Shown piece after piece: positions 8,196 to 17,800 of a stretch of DNA of 64,000 nt. The number at the start of each line of letters is the position of its first letter. Positions within the stretch are counted from its first letter, which is position 1. Location of the stretch: NCBI GenBank assembly GCA_002350525.1, contig DEFA01000036.1, positions 15,795 through 79,794 of the forward strand. The letters run 5' to 3'. Made by a program: the position numbers and the translations under genes. This DNA comes from Lachnospiraceae bacterium UBA2864. Its GTDB lineage: Bacteria > Bacillota > Clostridia > Lachnospirales > Lachnospiraceae. The notes beneath the pieces are model-generated. The model saw only the letters and a program-made list of their open reading frames with translations. It searched no databases and was not told the DNA's origin.

Positions 8196-10091
8196 ATGGA
8201 TATACTTGACAGTATTAACAAAGAAAATGATATAAAGAACGTTGACATGGAAGATATGCAGGCTCTTGCCGAAGAGATAAGAGGCTTCATACTCGGAAAT
8301 GTCAGTCATACGGGAGGGCATCTCGCTTCAAATCTCGGAGCCGTAGAGCTTACGATGGCACTGCATTTATGCATGGATTTTCCTGAGGATAAGCTTATAT
8401 TTGACGTAGGTCATCAGTCTTATACCCATAAGATACTTACCGGAAGGAAAGACGATTTTTATAAGCTCAGACAATACGGAGGACTCAGCGGGTTTCCGAA
8501 GGTTTCGGAGTCTGATTCGGATGCGTTCAACACGGGACACAGTTCAACTTCCATATCGGCGGCACTCGGACTTGTAAAAGCCAGAGAGCTTCGCGGTACC
8601 GACGAGAGAGTCTGCGCCGTGATAGGTGACGGCTCCATGACGGGCGGAATGGTTTATGAGGCACTCGATCAGATGTCTCAGCTTAAGTCAAACTGCGTGG
8701 TCGTTCTTAATGATAACGAGATGTCAATATCGAAGAATGTGGGAGGACTCTCAAAAAGTCTCAATAAGCTTCGTGTGGGTAAGACGTATAATGACCTTAA
8801 ATCGAACGTCGAGAGTGCATTTCTCAATATTCCGGATGTAGGTCTTAAGATGGCGAAGGGTATTAAGAGGACAAAGGATTCTATCAGAAATCTTCTTGTT
8901 CCGGGTTCCATGTTTGAAGAAATGGGCATAACCTATGTCGGACCTGTAGACGGTCACGATATACCTGAAATGGTACGTATATTCCAGGATGCCTTCGCTC
9001 TTAACAGACCTGTTATCGTACATGTAAAGACAGTTAAAGGTAAGGGATATCCGATTGCTGAAAGGTATCCGGAACATTTCCACGGAGTGGGACCTTTCAA
9101 TATCGATACAGGTAAATCGTTAAGCAAGAAGTCGAGTCTTACTTATACCGATGTTTTCGCCAGAAAGCTTATAGATATCGGAACCCGTGAAAAGAGGCTG
9201 GTTGCGATTACGGCGGCCATGGGAAGCGGAACGGGTATCAAGAAGTTCCAGAGGAGATTTCCTGACAGGACCTTCGATGTAGGAATAGCAGAGCAGCATG
9301 CGGTAACCTTTGCGGCAGGTCTTGCGAGAGGCGGTCTGATACCGGTTGTTGCAATCTACTCATCATTTCTTCAGAGAGCTTACGATCAGATGATGCATGA
9401 TGTATGTCTGCAGAATCTGCATGTGATATTTGCAATAGACAGATCAGGTATCGTCGGTGAGGACGGCGAGACTCATCAGGGTATATATGATACCGCTTAT
9501 CTCAGAAGTATGCCGGGAATGACGGTAATAGCGCCTAAGGGCGAGAAAGAGCTTGAGGCGGCGCTCGAATATGCCGTTAAACTCGATGGCCCGGTTGCGG
9601 TTAAGTATCCTAAGGGCGGATGTTTCGTAGATACCGAAGAGAAGTCTGTGAGATTTGTCGACGGACGTGCGGAAGTTGTGAATTTTGACTCCGTTGTCGG
9701 AAGCTATGCGGGACCGAAGGTTGCACTCATCGGTGTGGGTGATATGGTTGAGACAGCTCTCACTGTAAGAGACAGGATAAGAGATGATGTCGGAATGACT
9801 CCGGAAGTCATAAACTTAAGATTCATCAAGCCGCTTGATGTTGAGAGGATAAGAGAGACAGCCGAGAAGTTTGATATAGTTGCGGTATTGGAAGATACGG
9901 TTAAGGAAGGAAGTGTAGGCGAGGCTGTTGCCTATGAGATAGCCGGTTCGGGCGCAAGCTGCAGACTGCTGCATTTCTGTATTAAGGATGAAAAGCTTAC
10001 ACAGGGAAGCATTGCGAAGCTTCGTGAAGTGGAAGGAATAGACGCGGATACGATATATAAGACTATATCGGATCTCATCAGGGTTAAATGA
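8196..10091 (+). CDS. dxs: 1-deoxy-D-xylulose-5-phosphate synthase
   Basis: 631 residues, full length for the thiamine-diphosphate enzyme that joins pyruvate and glyceraldehyde 3-phosphate in the first step of the MEP isoprenoid pathway. Visible motifs are the His-containing FDVGHQSYTHKILTGR, the ThDP-binding GDGSMTGGMVYEALD ending near LNDNEMSIS, and the transketolase segment DVGIAEQHAVTFAAGLA. The C-terminal domain (from about residue 500) follows the usual order. Three bases separate it from ispA and one base from tlyA, so it lies in the middle of a tight operon. Confidence 0.98.
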   Translation: MDILDSINKENDIKNVDMEDMQALAEEIRGFILGNVSHTGGHLASNLGAVELTMALHLCMDFPEDKLIFDVGHQSYTHKILTGRKDDFYKLRQYGGLSGFPKVSESDSDAFNTGHSSTSISAALGLVKARELRGTDERVCAVIGDGSMTGGMVYEALDQMSQLKSNCVVVLNDNEMSISKNVGGLSKSLNKLRVGKTYNDLKSNVESAFLNIPDVGLKMAKGIKRTKDSIRNLLVPGSMFEEMGITYVGPVDGHDIPEMVRIFQDAFALNRPVIVHVKTVKGKGYPIAERYPEHFHGVGPFNIDTGKSLSKKSSLTYTDVFARKLIDIGTREKRLVAITAAMGSGTGIKKFQRRFPDRTFDVGIAEQHAVTFAAGLARGGLIPVVAIYSSFLQRAYDQMMHDVCLQNLHVIFAIDRSGIVGEDGETHQGIYDTAYLRSMPGMTVIAPKGEKELEAALEYAVKLDGPVAVKYPKGGCFVDTEEKSVRFVDGRAEVVNFDSVVGSYAGPKVALIGVGDMVETALTVRDRIRDDVGMTPEVINLRFIKPLDVERIRETAEKFDIVAVLEDTVKEGSVGEAVAYEIAGSGASCRLLHFCIKDEKLTQGSIAKLREVEGIDADTIYKTISDLIRVK

Positions 10092-10092
10092 T

Positions 10093-10890
10093 ATGAGTAA
10101 AAAGAGACTGGATGTTCTTCTGGTTGAGAAAGGTCTGGCGGAATCCCGAGAGAGGGCAAAGGCCAGTATAATGGCGGGTATCGTATATGTAAACGGTGAG
10201 AAGGAAGATAAGGCCGGAAGCACCTTTGAAGAGACCGCAGAAATCGAAGTCAGAGGAAAGACACTTAAATATGTGAGCCGTGGGGGACTCAAGCTTGAAA
10301 AGGCTATGGAAGTATTCCCTATCGTGCTCGAAAACAGGATATGTATGGATATCGGTGCATCTACAGGAGGGTTTACGGACTGCATGCTGTGTAACGGTGC
10401 CGCAAAGGTCTTTGCAATCGATGTAGGATACGGACAGCTCGCATGGAAACTCCGCGAGGATGAAAGAGTTGTCTGTATGGAAAAAACGAATATCAGATAT
10501 GTCACTGCCGAAGATCTCGGAAGTGTTCCGGACTTCGCGTCGGTTGACGTATCTTTTATCTCTCTCTCAAAGGTCCTGCCTGTTATGAACGAACTGCTGG
10601 CCGAAGGTGGCGAAGGCGTTTGTCTCATTAAGCCTCAGTTCGAGGCAGGCCGCGAGAAGGTCGGAAAGAAGGGCGTAGTAAGAGACAGGGGAGTTCACGA
10701 GGAAGTGATCGAGGCCTGTACGGGCTATGCCGAAGAAAGCGGCTTCGGAGTTCTGGGACTGGACTTTTCTCCGGTAAAAGGACCCGAAGGTAATATCGAA
10801 TATCTTATGTATATCAAAAAGGGGCAGGAATCGGGTGAATATGATATCCCGGGTCTTGTGACCCGAAGCCACGAGGCTCTGGATAAGTAA
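10093..10890 (+). CDS. tlyA: TlyA family rRNA 2'-O-methyltransferase
   Basis: 265 residues. An N-terminal S4 RNA-binding domain (residues about 3-65, KRLDVLLVEKGLAESRERAK) is followed by an FtsJ-like SAM methyltransferase domain with the motif GASTGGFTDCMLCNGA. Members methylate ribose in 16S and/or 23S rRNA; the older hemolysin name reflects membrane effects in some species. The order dxs-tlyA-nadK-argR is common in Clostridia. Substrate sites in this organism are inferred from the family only. Confidence 0.93.
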   Translation: MSKKRLDVLLVEKGLAESRERAKASIMAGIVYVNGEKEDKAGSTFEETAEIEVRGKTLKYVSRGGLKLEKAMEVFPIVLENRICMDIGASTGGFTDCMLCNGAAKVFAIDVGYGQLAWKLREDERVVCMEKTNIRYVTAEDLGSVPDFASVDVSFISLSKVLPVMNELLAEGGEGVCLIKPQFEAGREKVGKKGVVRDRGVHEEVIEACTGYAEESGFGVLGLDFSPVKGPEGNIEYLMYIKKGQESGEYDIPGLVTRSHEALDK

Positions 10891-10906
10891 TGGGAGTTCG
10901 TTTCTT

Positions 10907-11764
10907 ATGAAGCAGTGTAAAAATTTTCTTATAATTGCAAATGACACCAAGGATGTGAACCTTACGATATCCGGACGCCTGAAGGAGATAATCGAGTCTC
11001 TCGGAGGTACTGCTTCTGTTATAGGCGGCGGTGATTACAGTGACAGACATATAGATACTGCTGTAATGAAGGATATCGACTGCGCAGTAATTATGGGCGG
11101 TGACGGAACCATGCTCAGGGCGTCTCACAGTATAGAGGACTATGATATCCCTATGATAGGCGTAAACCTCGGAACTGTCGGCTTCCTTGCTGAGGTCACG
11201 AAAGAAGAGATGGAGCCAATGGTGCGCCGGGTTATGGACGGAGATTATAAGATTGAAGAACGTATCATGCTTTGCGGAAGCGTGAGAAGAGGAGATACTG
11301 TGATAGCCGATAATCTGCAGGCATTAAATGATGCCGTTATCGCCAGAGAATCGGCACTCAGACTTATCACTGTAAGGATATATCTCAACGGACAGTTCTT
11401 CGACGAGATAGAGGGAGACGGAATAATTATCGCAACTCCTACGGGTTCGACAGGTTATAACCTTTCGGCGGGCGGACCGATAGTTAACCCGGGTGCGAGA
11501 CTTCTTCTCATGACTCCTATATCACCGTATTCTATGTCCAGTCGAAGTGTTGTCTTCGGAGCTGAGGACGAGATAGCACTTGAGTTTGTGGATAAGAGAA
11601 AGAACGGAATGGATACGGGACTTCTGTCCTTCGACGGTATCAGCAATGTCATCATGAATATCGGTGATATCGCAGAGGTAAGAGTGTCCGATAAGTCTCT
11701 GAATTTTATAAAGCTTGATAATTCAAGCGTATATCAGAAACTCAGAAGAAAGCTCGGTGGCTGA
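10907..11764 (+). CDS. nadK: NAD kinase
   Basis: 285 residues, normal for the ATP- or polyphosphate-dependent kinase that makes NADP from NAD. The GGDGTMLRA motif (about residues 64-72), the NDAVIAR segment and the GSTGYNLSAGGPI loop are diagnostic. The stop TGA (11762-11764) is followed at 11766 by the argR start, and the gene's GGTGG at 11756-11760 acts as the argR ribosome site. Confidence 0.96.
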   Translation: MKQCKNFLIIANDTKDVNLTISGRLKEIIESLGGTASVIGGGDYSDRHIDTAVMKDIDCAVIMGGDGTMLRASHSIEDYDIPMIGVNLGTVGFLAEVTKEEMEPMVRRVMDGDYKIEERIMLCGSVRRGDTVIADNLQALNDAVIARESALRLITVRIYLNGQFFDEIEGDGIIIATPTGSTGYNLSAGGPIVNPGARLLLMTPISPYSMSSRSVVFGAEDEIALEFVDKRKNGMDTGLLSFDGISNVIMNIGDIAEVRVSDKSLNFIKLDNSSVYQKLRRKLGG

Positions 11765-11765
11765 T

Positions 11766-12212
11766 ATGAAGAATGACAGACAGAGAAAGATACTTGATAT
11801 AGTCAGCTCGGAAGATATAGAAACACAGGAAGAGCTGATGAAGGCCCTCAAAAGAGAGGGTTATGATACGACACAGGCTACGGTTTCGAGAGATATTAAG
11901 GAACTTAAGCTCCGTAAGGTGAGTCTCGGTGTGGGAAGGCGTGTTTACAGACCATCCGGAATATCCGCCGATGCATCAAGTATGGAGTCCTATAAGAATA
12001 TCCTTGAGAGCAGTGTGCTGTCGGTCGATACTGCCGGCAACCTGGTTGTGGTAAAGACCGTATCGGGTATGGCCATGGCAGTGGGAGCTGCTATTGACAG
12101 TCTCCGCATAGACGGAGTTGTCGGATGTATAGCGGGTGACGATACTATATTTGTGGCTGTAAAGGATTTAAATCATACAGCGGGAGTATCCAAGGAAATC
12201 AGGGGGAATTGA
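11766..12212 (+). CDS. argR: arginine repressor ArgR/AhrC
   Basis: 148 residues from ATG 11766. The open frame extends upstream to 11715, but that part lies in nadK and has no ribosome site, whereas GGTGG (11756-11760) is 5 bases before 11766. The N-terminal winged helix includes ALKREGYDTTQATVSRDIKE, the family's DNA-recognition segment. The C-terminal oligomerisation and arginine-binding domain contains GDDTIFVAV with the paired Asp residues. It senses L-arginine and regulates arginine genes; none of those targets is in this window. The location beside recN is standard in Firmicutes. Confidence 0.95.
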   Translation: MKNDRQRKILDIVSSEDIETQEELMKALKREGYDTTQATVSRDIKELKLRKVSLGVGRRVYRPSGISADASSMESYKNILESSVLSVDTAGNLVVVKTVSGMAMAVGAAIDSLRIDGVVGCIAGDDTIFVAVKDLNHTAGVSKEIRGN

Positions 12213-12221
12213 TAATCAGAT

Positions 12222-13877
12222 ATGCTTGTTAATTTACACATTTCCAATATAGCGCTTATCGATGAACTTGATATAGATTTCTCCGAAGGACTGAATATCC
12301 TTACGGGAGAGACCGGAGCGGGTAAGTCGATAATCGTAGGTTCGATAGGAATCGGACTCGGAGGAAAATTTGATCAGAGCCTTCTCAGAGACCCCTCAAG
12401 AGACGGAATGGTCGAACTCCTCTTTAATGTCGACAGCGTGATGGAAGAAAGACTCAGCGCGCTTGACATTACTGCCGATCAGGGTGAAGTCTTAATATCC
12501 AGAAGACTCACGGGCGGCAGGACCGTAAACAGAATAAATAACAGTACTGTAACGGTATCTCTTCTTAAAGAGGTATCGGGAATGCTCCTCAATCTTCATG
12601 CACAGCATGAACAGAGAACTCTTCTTAAACCGGAGATGCATCTTGAACTTCTCGACTCATCCGACAGTTCGCTTATACCGCTTAAAGAGGCTGTTGCAGC
12701 GCTTTACACGGAGCATAAGGAAGTTATGGATAAATTATCCGACATGCAGACGGATGAAGCGGAACGTGCCAAGAAGCTCGACTTTCTATCTTATGAGATT
12801 AAGGAGATAGAAGATGCCAGACTCCGTCCGGGTGAGGATGAAGAACTGGAAGCTCAGTATAGAAGAGGAACCAATCAGAGAGATATAGCGGAAGTGACCG
12901 GTGAGGTATATAATATCACGGGTTATGACAGTGACAGATCCGCGGGAAATATGCTTTCAAGAGCGGTGAGAGAGATTCAGTCTCTCGCAAAGCTCGATGA
13001 CACGGCATCGGAACTGTCTGATATGCTGTCGGAGATAGATTCACTGCTCGGTGACTTTAACAGACAGCTTTCCGACTATATGAGTGAGTCGGAGTTCAGT
13101 GAGGAAGAGCTCAGGGAGGTTGAAGAAAGACTTAATCTTATCAATTCTCTTAAGGTTAAGTACGGAAGAACCTTTGAGGAGATCTGCGATACGCTTATAG
13201 AGCTTAAGAAAGAAGCAGAAGAACTTGAAAGTTTTGATGAGACACTCGCAAAGCTTTCGACTGAGGAAAAAGAGCTTGATAAAAAGCTTTCGGAGGCCGC
13301 GGATAAACTTTCCAAGGCACGTAAAAAGTCGGCGGATAAGCTTTGTAAGGATATAAGCGGTTCAATGGCAGATCTTAACTTTAACAAAGTTGACTTCACC
13401 ATGAAGTTTGAAGATCTTCCAAAACCAACAAAAAACGGCAGGGACAGAGCAGTCTTCTATATATCAACAAATGTCGGTGAGAAGGCGGGACCTCTTAATG
13501 AGATCGCTTCGGGTGGTGAGCTGTCAAGAGTACTGCTTGCCATGAAGTCAGCCATTTCCGAGAAGGGCGGAACACCTACCCTTATCTTTGACGAGATCGA
13601 CTCGGGTATAAGCGGTGTTACGGCTCAGAAGGTCGGAAAGATGATGAAGAAGCTTTCCGGTTCTCATCAGATAATAGCCATAACGCATCTTCCGCAGATC
13701 GCGGCTGAGGCGGACAGTGCATTTCTGATAGAAAAGACAACAAGGGAAGGCCGTACATTTACCAATATCAGAGCTCTTGCCGATGAAGAGAGAGTTACGG
13801 AGCTTGCAAGACTCCTCGGAGGAGAGAATATCACCGACAGCGTTCTGTCAGCTGCGAAAGAGATGCTGGGGATGTAG
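12222..13877 (+). CDS. recN: DNA repair protein RecN
   Basis: 551 residues, an SMC-like ATPase acting early in double-strand-break repair. Walker A GETGAGKSI lies near residues 28-36; the central region (about 150-370) is rich in Glu/Lys/Leu heptads and forms the coiled coil. Near the C-terminus are the ABC signature EIASGGELSRVLLAMK and Walker B LIFDEIDSGISG. It ends the conserved block; spoIVB and spo0A, which follow recN in spore-forming Firmicutes, are not present. Confidence 0.97.
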   Translation: MLVNLHISNIALIDELDIDFSEGLNILTGETGAGKSIIVGSIGIGLGGKFDQSLLRDPSRDGMVELLFNVDSVMEERLSALDITADQGEVLISRRLTGGRTVNRINNSTVTVSLLKEVSGMLLNLHAQHEQRTLLKPEMHLELLDSSDSSLIPLKEAVAALYTEHKEVMDKLSDMQTDEAERAKKLDFLSYEIKEIEDARLRPGEDEELEAQYRRGTNQRDIAEVTGEVYNITGYDSDRSAGNMLSRAVREIQSLAKLDDTASELSDMLSEIDSLLGDFNRQLSDYMSESEFSEEELREVEERLNLINSLKVKYGRTFEEICDTLIELKKEAEELESFDETLAKLSTEEKELDKKLSEAADKLSKARKKSADKLCKDISGSMADLNFNKVDFTMKFEDLPKPTKNGRDRAVFYISTNVGEKAGPLNEIASGGELSRVLLAMKSAISEKGGTPTLIFDEIDSGISGVTAQKVGKMMKKLSGSHQIIAITHLPQIAAEADSAFLIEKTTREGRTFTNIRALADEERVTELARLLGGENITDSVLSAAKEMLGM

Positions 13878-13974
13878 GGAACATCGCAGCAATATTATTT
13901 ACGGGTTACAATTATTAAATGCATATCATCGGGCGGATAACCGTCCGGTCAGATAAATCTAGGAGGAATATGTC

Positions 13975-16900
13975 ATGAGTAATGTAAGAAGAATCTATGT
14001 GGAGAAACGACCGGATTATGCGGTCAGAGCCGATGAGCTTACCAAGGAGTTCAGAAGCTATCTCGGACTGAAGGATATCAGCGTCAGAGAACTTGTAAGA
14101 TACGACGTTGAGAATCTCAGCGATGAGGTATTTGAGAAGGCTATTATTACGGTTTTTTCAGAGCCGCCTGTAGATCTGGTCTACAGAGAGGAATTTCCGC
14201 ATACGGATGATGAATTCATCTTTTCCATGGAGGCACTCCCAGGGCAGTTCGATCAGAGAGCCGATTCCGCAGAGCAGTGCGTTAAGCTTCTCGATGAGAC
14301 AGCTGAACCTGTTATCAAGTCAGGTGTAACTTATGCTATAAAGGGTACTCTTACAGAGGAAGATAAGAAGACTATAGAAGAGTATGTAGTAAACCCTGTT
14401 GATTCAAGAGTTACGGATCAGACTAAGCCTGACACACTTATTCAGACTTTCCCTGAGCCTGAAGATGTTAAAATCTTCGACGGTTTCAGAGATATGGCTG
14501 ATAATGACTTTAAAGCTCTCTATGATTCACTTGGACTTGCCATGACATATAAGGACTTCTTATGGATCAAGAAGTACTTCACAGAAGAAGAAAAGCGTGA
14601 TCCGTCCATGACAGAGATCAGAGTTCTTGATACTTACTGGTCAGATCACTGCAGACATACAACATTTGCTACAGAGCTTAAGTCTGTAAGCTTTAACGAC
14701 GGAAAGTTTAAGAAGCCTATCGAGGACAGCTTCGAGCAGTATAAGGCTGATGCGGCTGTTATCAACGCAGGCCGTGATGATAAGTTCACATGCCTTATGG
14801 ATATTGCCCTTATGGGTATGAAGAAGCTCCGTGCTGACGGAAAGCTTGATGATATGGATGTATCGGACGAGATCAATGCCTGCACAATCGTTGTTCCTGT
14901 TGAGATTGACGGAAAGACAGAGGAGTGGCTCGTAAGCTTTAAGAATGAGACACATAACCATCCTACAGAGATAGAACCTTTCGGTGGTGCCGCTACATGT
15001 CTCGGTGGTGCTATCAGAGATCCTCTTTCGGGACGTACCTATGTATATCAGGCTATGCGTGTAACAGGTGCTGCCGATCCTACAAAGTCACTTAAGGAGA
15101 CTATGCCGGGTAAGCTTCCGCAGAGAAAGCTTGTTACAACATCAGCAGCAGGTTACTCATCCTACGGTAACCAGATCGGCCTTGCAACAGGTATAGTTCA
15201 GGAAGTTTATCATCCTAACTATGTTGCAAAGCGTATGGAGATCGGTGCCGTTATCGGTGCAGCTCCAAAGGATAACGTAAAGAGATTCTCATCCGATCCG
15301 GGAGATATCATCATTCTCCTCGGCGGACGTACAGGCCGTGACGGCTGTGGCGGAGCTACAGGTTCTTCAAAGGCTCATAATTCGGAAAGCCTCTCAACCT
15401 GCGGTGCTGAGGTTCAGAAGGGTAATCCTCCTACAGAGAGAAAGCTTCAGAGACTCTTCAGACGTCCTGAAGTTACAACACTTATAAAGAAATGTAACGA
15501 TTTCGGTGCAGGCGGTGTATCCGTTGCTATCGGTGAGCTTGCTGCCGGACTTCGTGTAAATCTTGACCTTGTACCGAAGAAGTACGCAGGTCTCGACGGA
15601 ACAGAACTCGCAATCTCAGAGTCACAGGAGAGAATGGCTCTCGTTGTTGACGCTAAGGATGCGGATAAGATGATCGACTTCGCAAGAGAGGAGAATCTTG
15701 AAGCAGTTAAGGTTGCTACGGTTACAGAGGAGCCTCGTCTTGTACTTACATGGAGGGATAAGGAGATTGTAAATATCAGCCGTGCATTCCTCGATACAAA
15801 CGGTGCTCATCAGGAGACAGATGTAGTATGCGAGATGCCGGATGAAAATGTAGATCCATTCGAAGGAATAGATGCAGGTTCATCGGATGTTAAGACTAAG
15901 TGGCTCAATGTTCTTTCGGATCTTAACGTAGCTTCCGAAAGAGGTCTTGTTGAAATGTTTGACTCAACGATCGGTGCCGAGACAGTTACCATGCCTTACG
16001 GCGGTAAGTATCAGCTCTCACCTAGCCAGACTATGACAGCTAAGATCCCTCTTCTTAAGGGTAAGACAGATACAGTAACACAGATGAGCTACGGCCTTGA
16101 TCCGTATCTCCTCAGCTGGAGCCCATACCACGGAGCTATCTACGCTGTAGTTGATTCGGTTGCAAAGATCGCAGCTTCAGGTGGTGATGCTTCTAAGATC
16201 AGACTGACCTTCCAGGAGTATTTCGAGAGAATGACAGAAGACAGCACACGCTGGGGCAAGCCTCTTGCAGCACTTCTCGGTTCATACTCGGCTCAGATCG
16301 GTCTCGGACTTCCTTCAATCGGTGGTAAGGACAGTATGTCGGGAAGCTTCAATGATATTGATGTTCCTCCTACACTCTGTTCATTCGCAGTAGATGTAAA
16401 TACAACTCAGAACGTTATCACAACTGAGTTAAAGAAGCCGGGTAATCTTATCCTCAAGATGGATATCAAGAAGGATGAGTATCTTGTTCCGGTATACAGT
16501 GATGTAATGTCAAAGTACGCTCAGTTCCGCGAAGCGGTAGAGCAGGGCAAGATCGAAGCAGCTTACGCAGTAGGATTCGGTGGCATCATCGAAGCAGTCA
16601 GCAAGATGGCCTTCGGTAATAAGCTCGGTGCCGATATCGACAGCGCTGTAGTTCCTGCAGAAGAGCTTGCTCGTAAGGATTACGGTTCAATAGTATTTAC
16701 TATCAAGCCTGAAACACTTGCAACACTTGAACTTCCGGCAAGAGTTATCGGTAAGGTAACAGATACGGGATACTTCACATACGGAAAGACAAAGATCTCC
16801 GTAGATGAGGCACTGGAAGCATGGACAGGACGTCTTGCAAAGGTATTCCCTGTTGACAGTGGTATCGAGAAGAAGACAGTTGATACTCCTATATATGAGG

Positions 16901-17733
16901 CACCTCATGTATATGTATGTAAGCATAAGGTTGCTAAGCCTCGTGTATTCATTCCGGTATTCCCTGGAACAAACTGCGAGTATGATACTGCAAGAGCTTT
17001 CGAGAGAGCAGGAGCAGAGACTGATGTAGTTGTTCTCAACAACATGGACGCAGAGGGTATCAGAGCTTCCGTAGATGCATTTACCAACAGCATAAAGCAG
17101 GCTCAGATCGTAATGTTCCCTGGTGGATTCTCAGGTGGTGATGAGCCGGATGGTTCAGGTAAGTTTATCGCAACTACCTTCCGTAACGAGAAGATCAAGG
17201 ATGAGATGATGAAGCTTCTTAATGAAAGAGACGGTCTTGTACTCGGTATCTGTAACGGATTCCAGGCTCTTATCAAGCTCGGACTTGTTCCTCACGGTGA
17301 GATTGTAGAGCAGCAGAGCGACAGCCCAACACTTGCACGTAACTCCATCGGACGTCATCAGTCCAGAATGGCTTATACAAAGGTTGTATCCAAGAAGTCT
17401 CCATGGCTTGCTCAGGCTGAGCTTGGCGGTGTATATACAATTCCTATGTCACACGGTGAAGGACGTTTTGTTGCATCAGAGGAGTGGCTTAAGAAGCTCT
17501 TCGAGAACGGACAGGTTGCTACTCAGTATGTTGATGTGGACGGAAATCCGACTATGGATGAAGATTACAACATCAACGGTTCTTATCTTGCTATCGAGGG
17601 TATCACAAGTCCTGACGGACGTGTACTCGGTAAGATGGGACACTCTGAGAGACGTGATACGGATGATTACATCAATATCTTTGGTGAGAAGGACCAGAGA
17701 ATCATGGAGTCGGGTGTTCAGTACTTCATGTAA
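13975..17733 (+). CDS. purL: phosphoribosylformylglycinamidine synthase (single-chain)
   Basis: 1252 residues: the large, single-polypeptide form that combines PurS-, PurL- and PurQ-like parts. It converts FGAR plus glutamine to FGAM in purine synthesis. Visible features are TYWSDHCRHTTFATEL and KNETHNHPTEIEPFGGAATC of the synthase core, a second AIRS-like half, and a C-terminal glutamine amidotransferase domain starting near residue 995 (PRVFIPVFPGTNCEYDTARA) with nucleophile Cys1093 in GICNGFQALIKLG. The ribosome site AGGAGG is at 13961-13966. Codons are strongly biased to common ones, as for a well-expressed gene. No purine riboswitch was recognisable in the 97 bases upstream. Confidence 0.97.
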   Translation: MSNVRRIYVEKRPDYAVRADELTKEFRSYLGLKDISVRELVRYDVENLSDEVFEKAIITVFSEPPVDLVYREEFPHTDDEFIFSMEALPGQFDQRADSAEQCVKLLDETAEPVIKSGVTYAIKGTLTEEDKKTIEEYVVNPVDSRVTDQTKPDTLIQTFPEPEDVKIFDGFRDMADNDFKALYDSLGLAMTYKDFLWIKKYFTEEEKRDPSMTEIRVLDTYWSDHCRHTTFATELKSVSFNDGKFKKPIEDSFEQYKADAAVINAGRDDKFTCLMDIALMGMKKLRADGKLDDMDVSDEINACTIVVPVEIDGKTEEWLVSFKNETHNHPTEIEPFGGAATCLGGAIRDPLSGRTYVYQAMRVTGAADPTKSLKETMPGKLPQRKLVTTSAAGYSSYGNQIGLATGIVQEVYHPNYVAKRMEIGAVIGAAPKDNVKRFSSDPGDIIILLGGRTGRDGCGGATGSSKAHNSESLSTCGAEVQKGNPPTERKLQRLFRRPEVTTLIKKCNDFGAGGVSVAIGELAAGLRVNLDLVPKKYAGLDGTELAISESQERMALVVDAKDADKMIDFAREENLEAVKVATVTEEPRLVLTWRDKEIVNISRAFLDTNGAHQETDVVCEMPDENVDPFEGIDAGSSDVKTKWLNVLSDLNVASERGLVEMFDSTIGAETVTMPYGGKYQLSPSQTMTAKIPLLKGKTDTVTQMSYGLDPYLLSWSPYHGAIYAVVDSVAKIAASGGDASKIRLTFQEYFERMTEDSTRWGKPLAALLGSYSAQIGLGLPSIGGKDSMSGSFNDIDVPPTLCSFAVDVNTTQNVITTELKKPGNLILKMDIKKDEYLVPVYSDVMSKYAQFREAVEQGKIEAAYAVGFGGIIEAVSKMAFGNKLGADIDSAVVPAEELARKDYGSIVFTIKPETLATLELPARVIGKVTDTGYFTYGKTKISVDEALEAWTGRLAKVFPVDSGIEKKTVDTPIYEAPHVYVCKHKVAKPRVFIPVFPGTNCEYDTARAFERAGAETDVVVLNNMDAEGIRASVDAFTNSIKQAQIVMFPGGFSGGDEPDGSGKFIATTFRNEKIKDEMMKLLNERDGLVLGICNGFQALIKLGLVPHGEIVEQQSDSPTLARNSIGRHQSRMAYTKVVSKKSPWLAQAELGGVYTIPMSHGEGRFVASEEWLKKLFENGQVATQYVDVDGNPTMDEDYNINGSYLAIEGITSPDGRVLGKMGHSERRDTDDYINIFGEKDQRIMESGVQYFM

Positions 17734-17800
17734 GACGTGATTTCATTACTGTATATAATAAAACAGGATAAAGTATTTATTCGTGGGGAATAAATTATCG

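Noticed and set aside
9816..10628. 270-codon minus-strand open frame
   Set aside because: Lies across dxs and tlyA, both certain on the + strand; Ser-rich shadow product with no motif.
13878..13974. Purine riboswitch before purL
   Set aside because: Only 97 bases, no recognisable aptamer core; the one hairpin (13930-13947) has no T-run.
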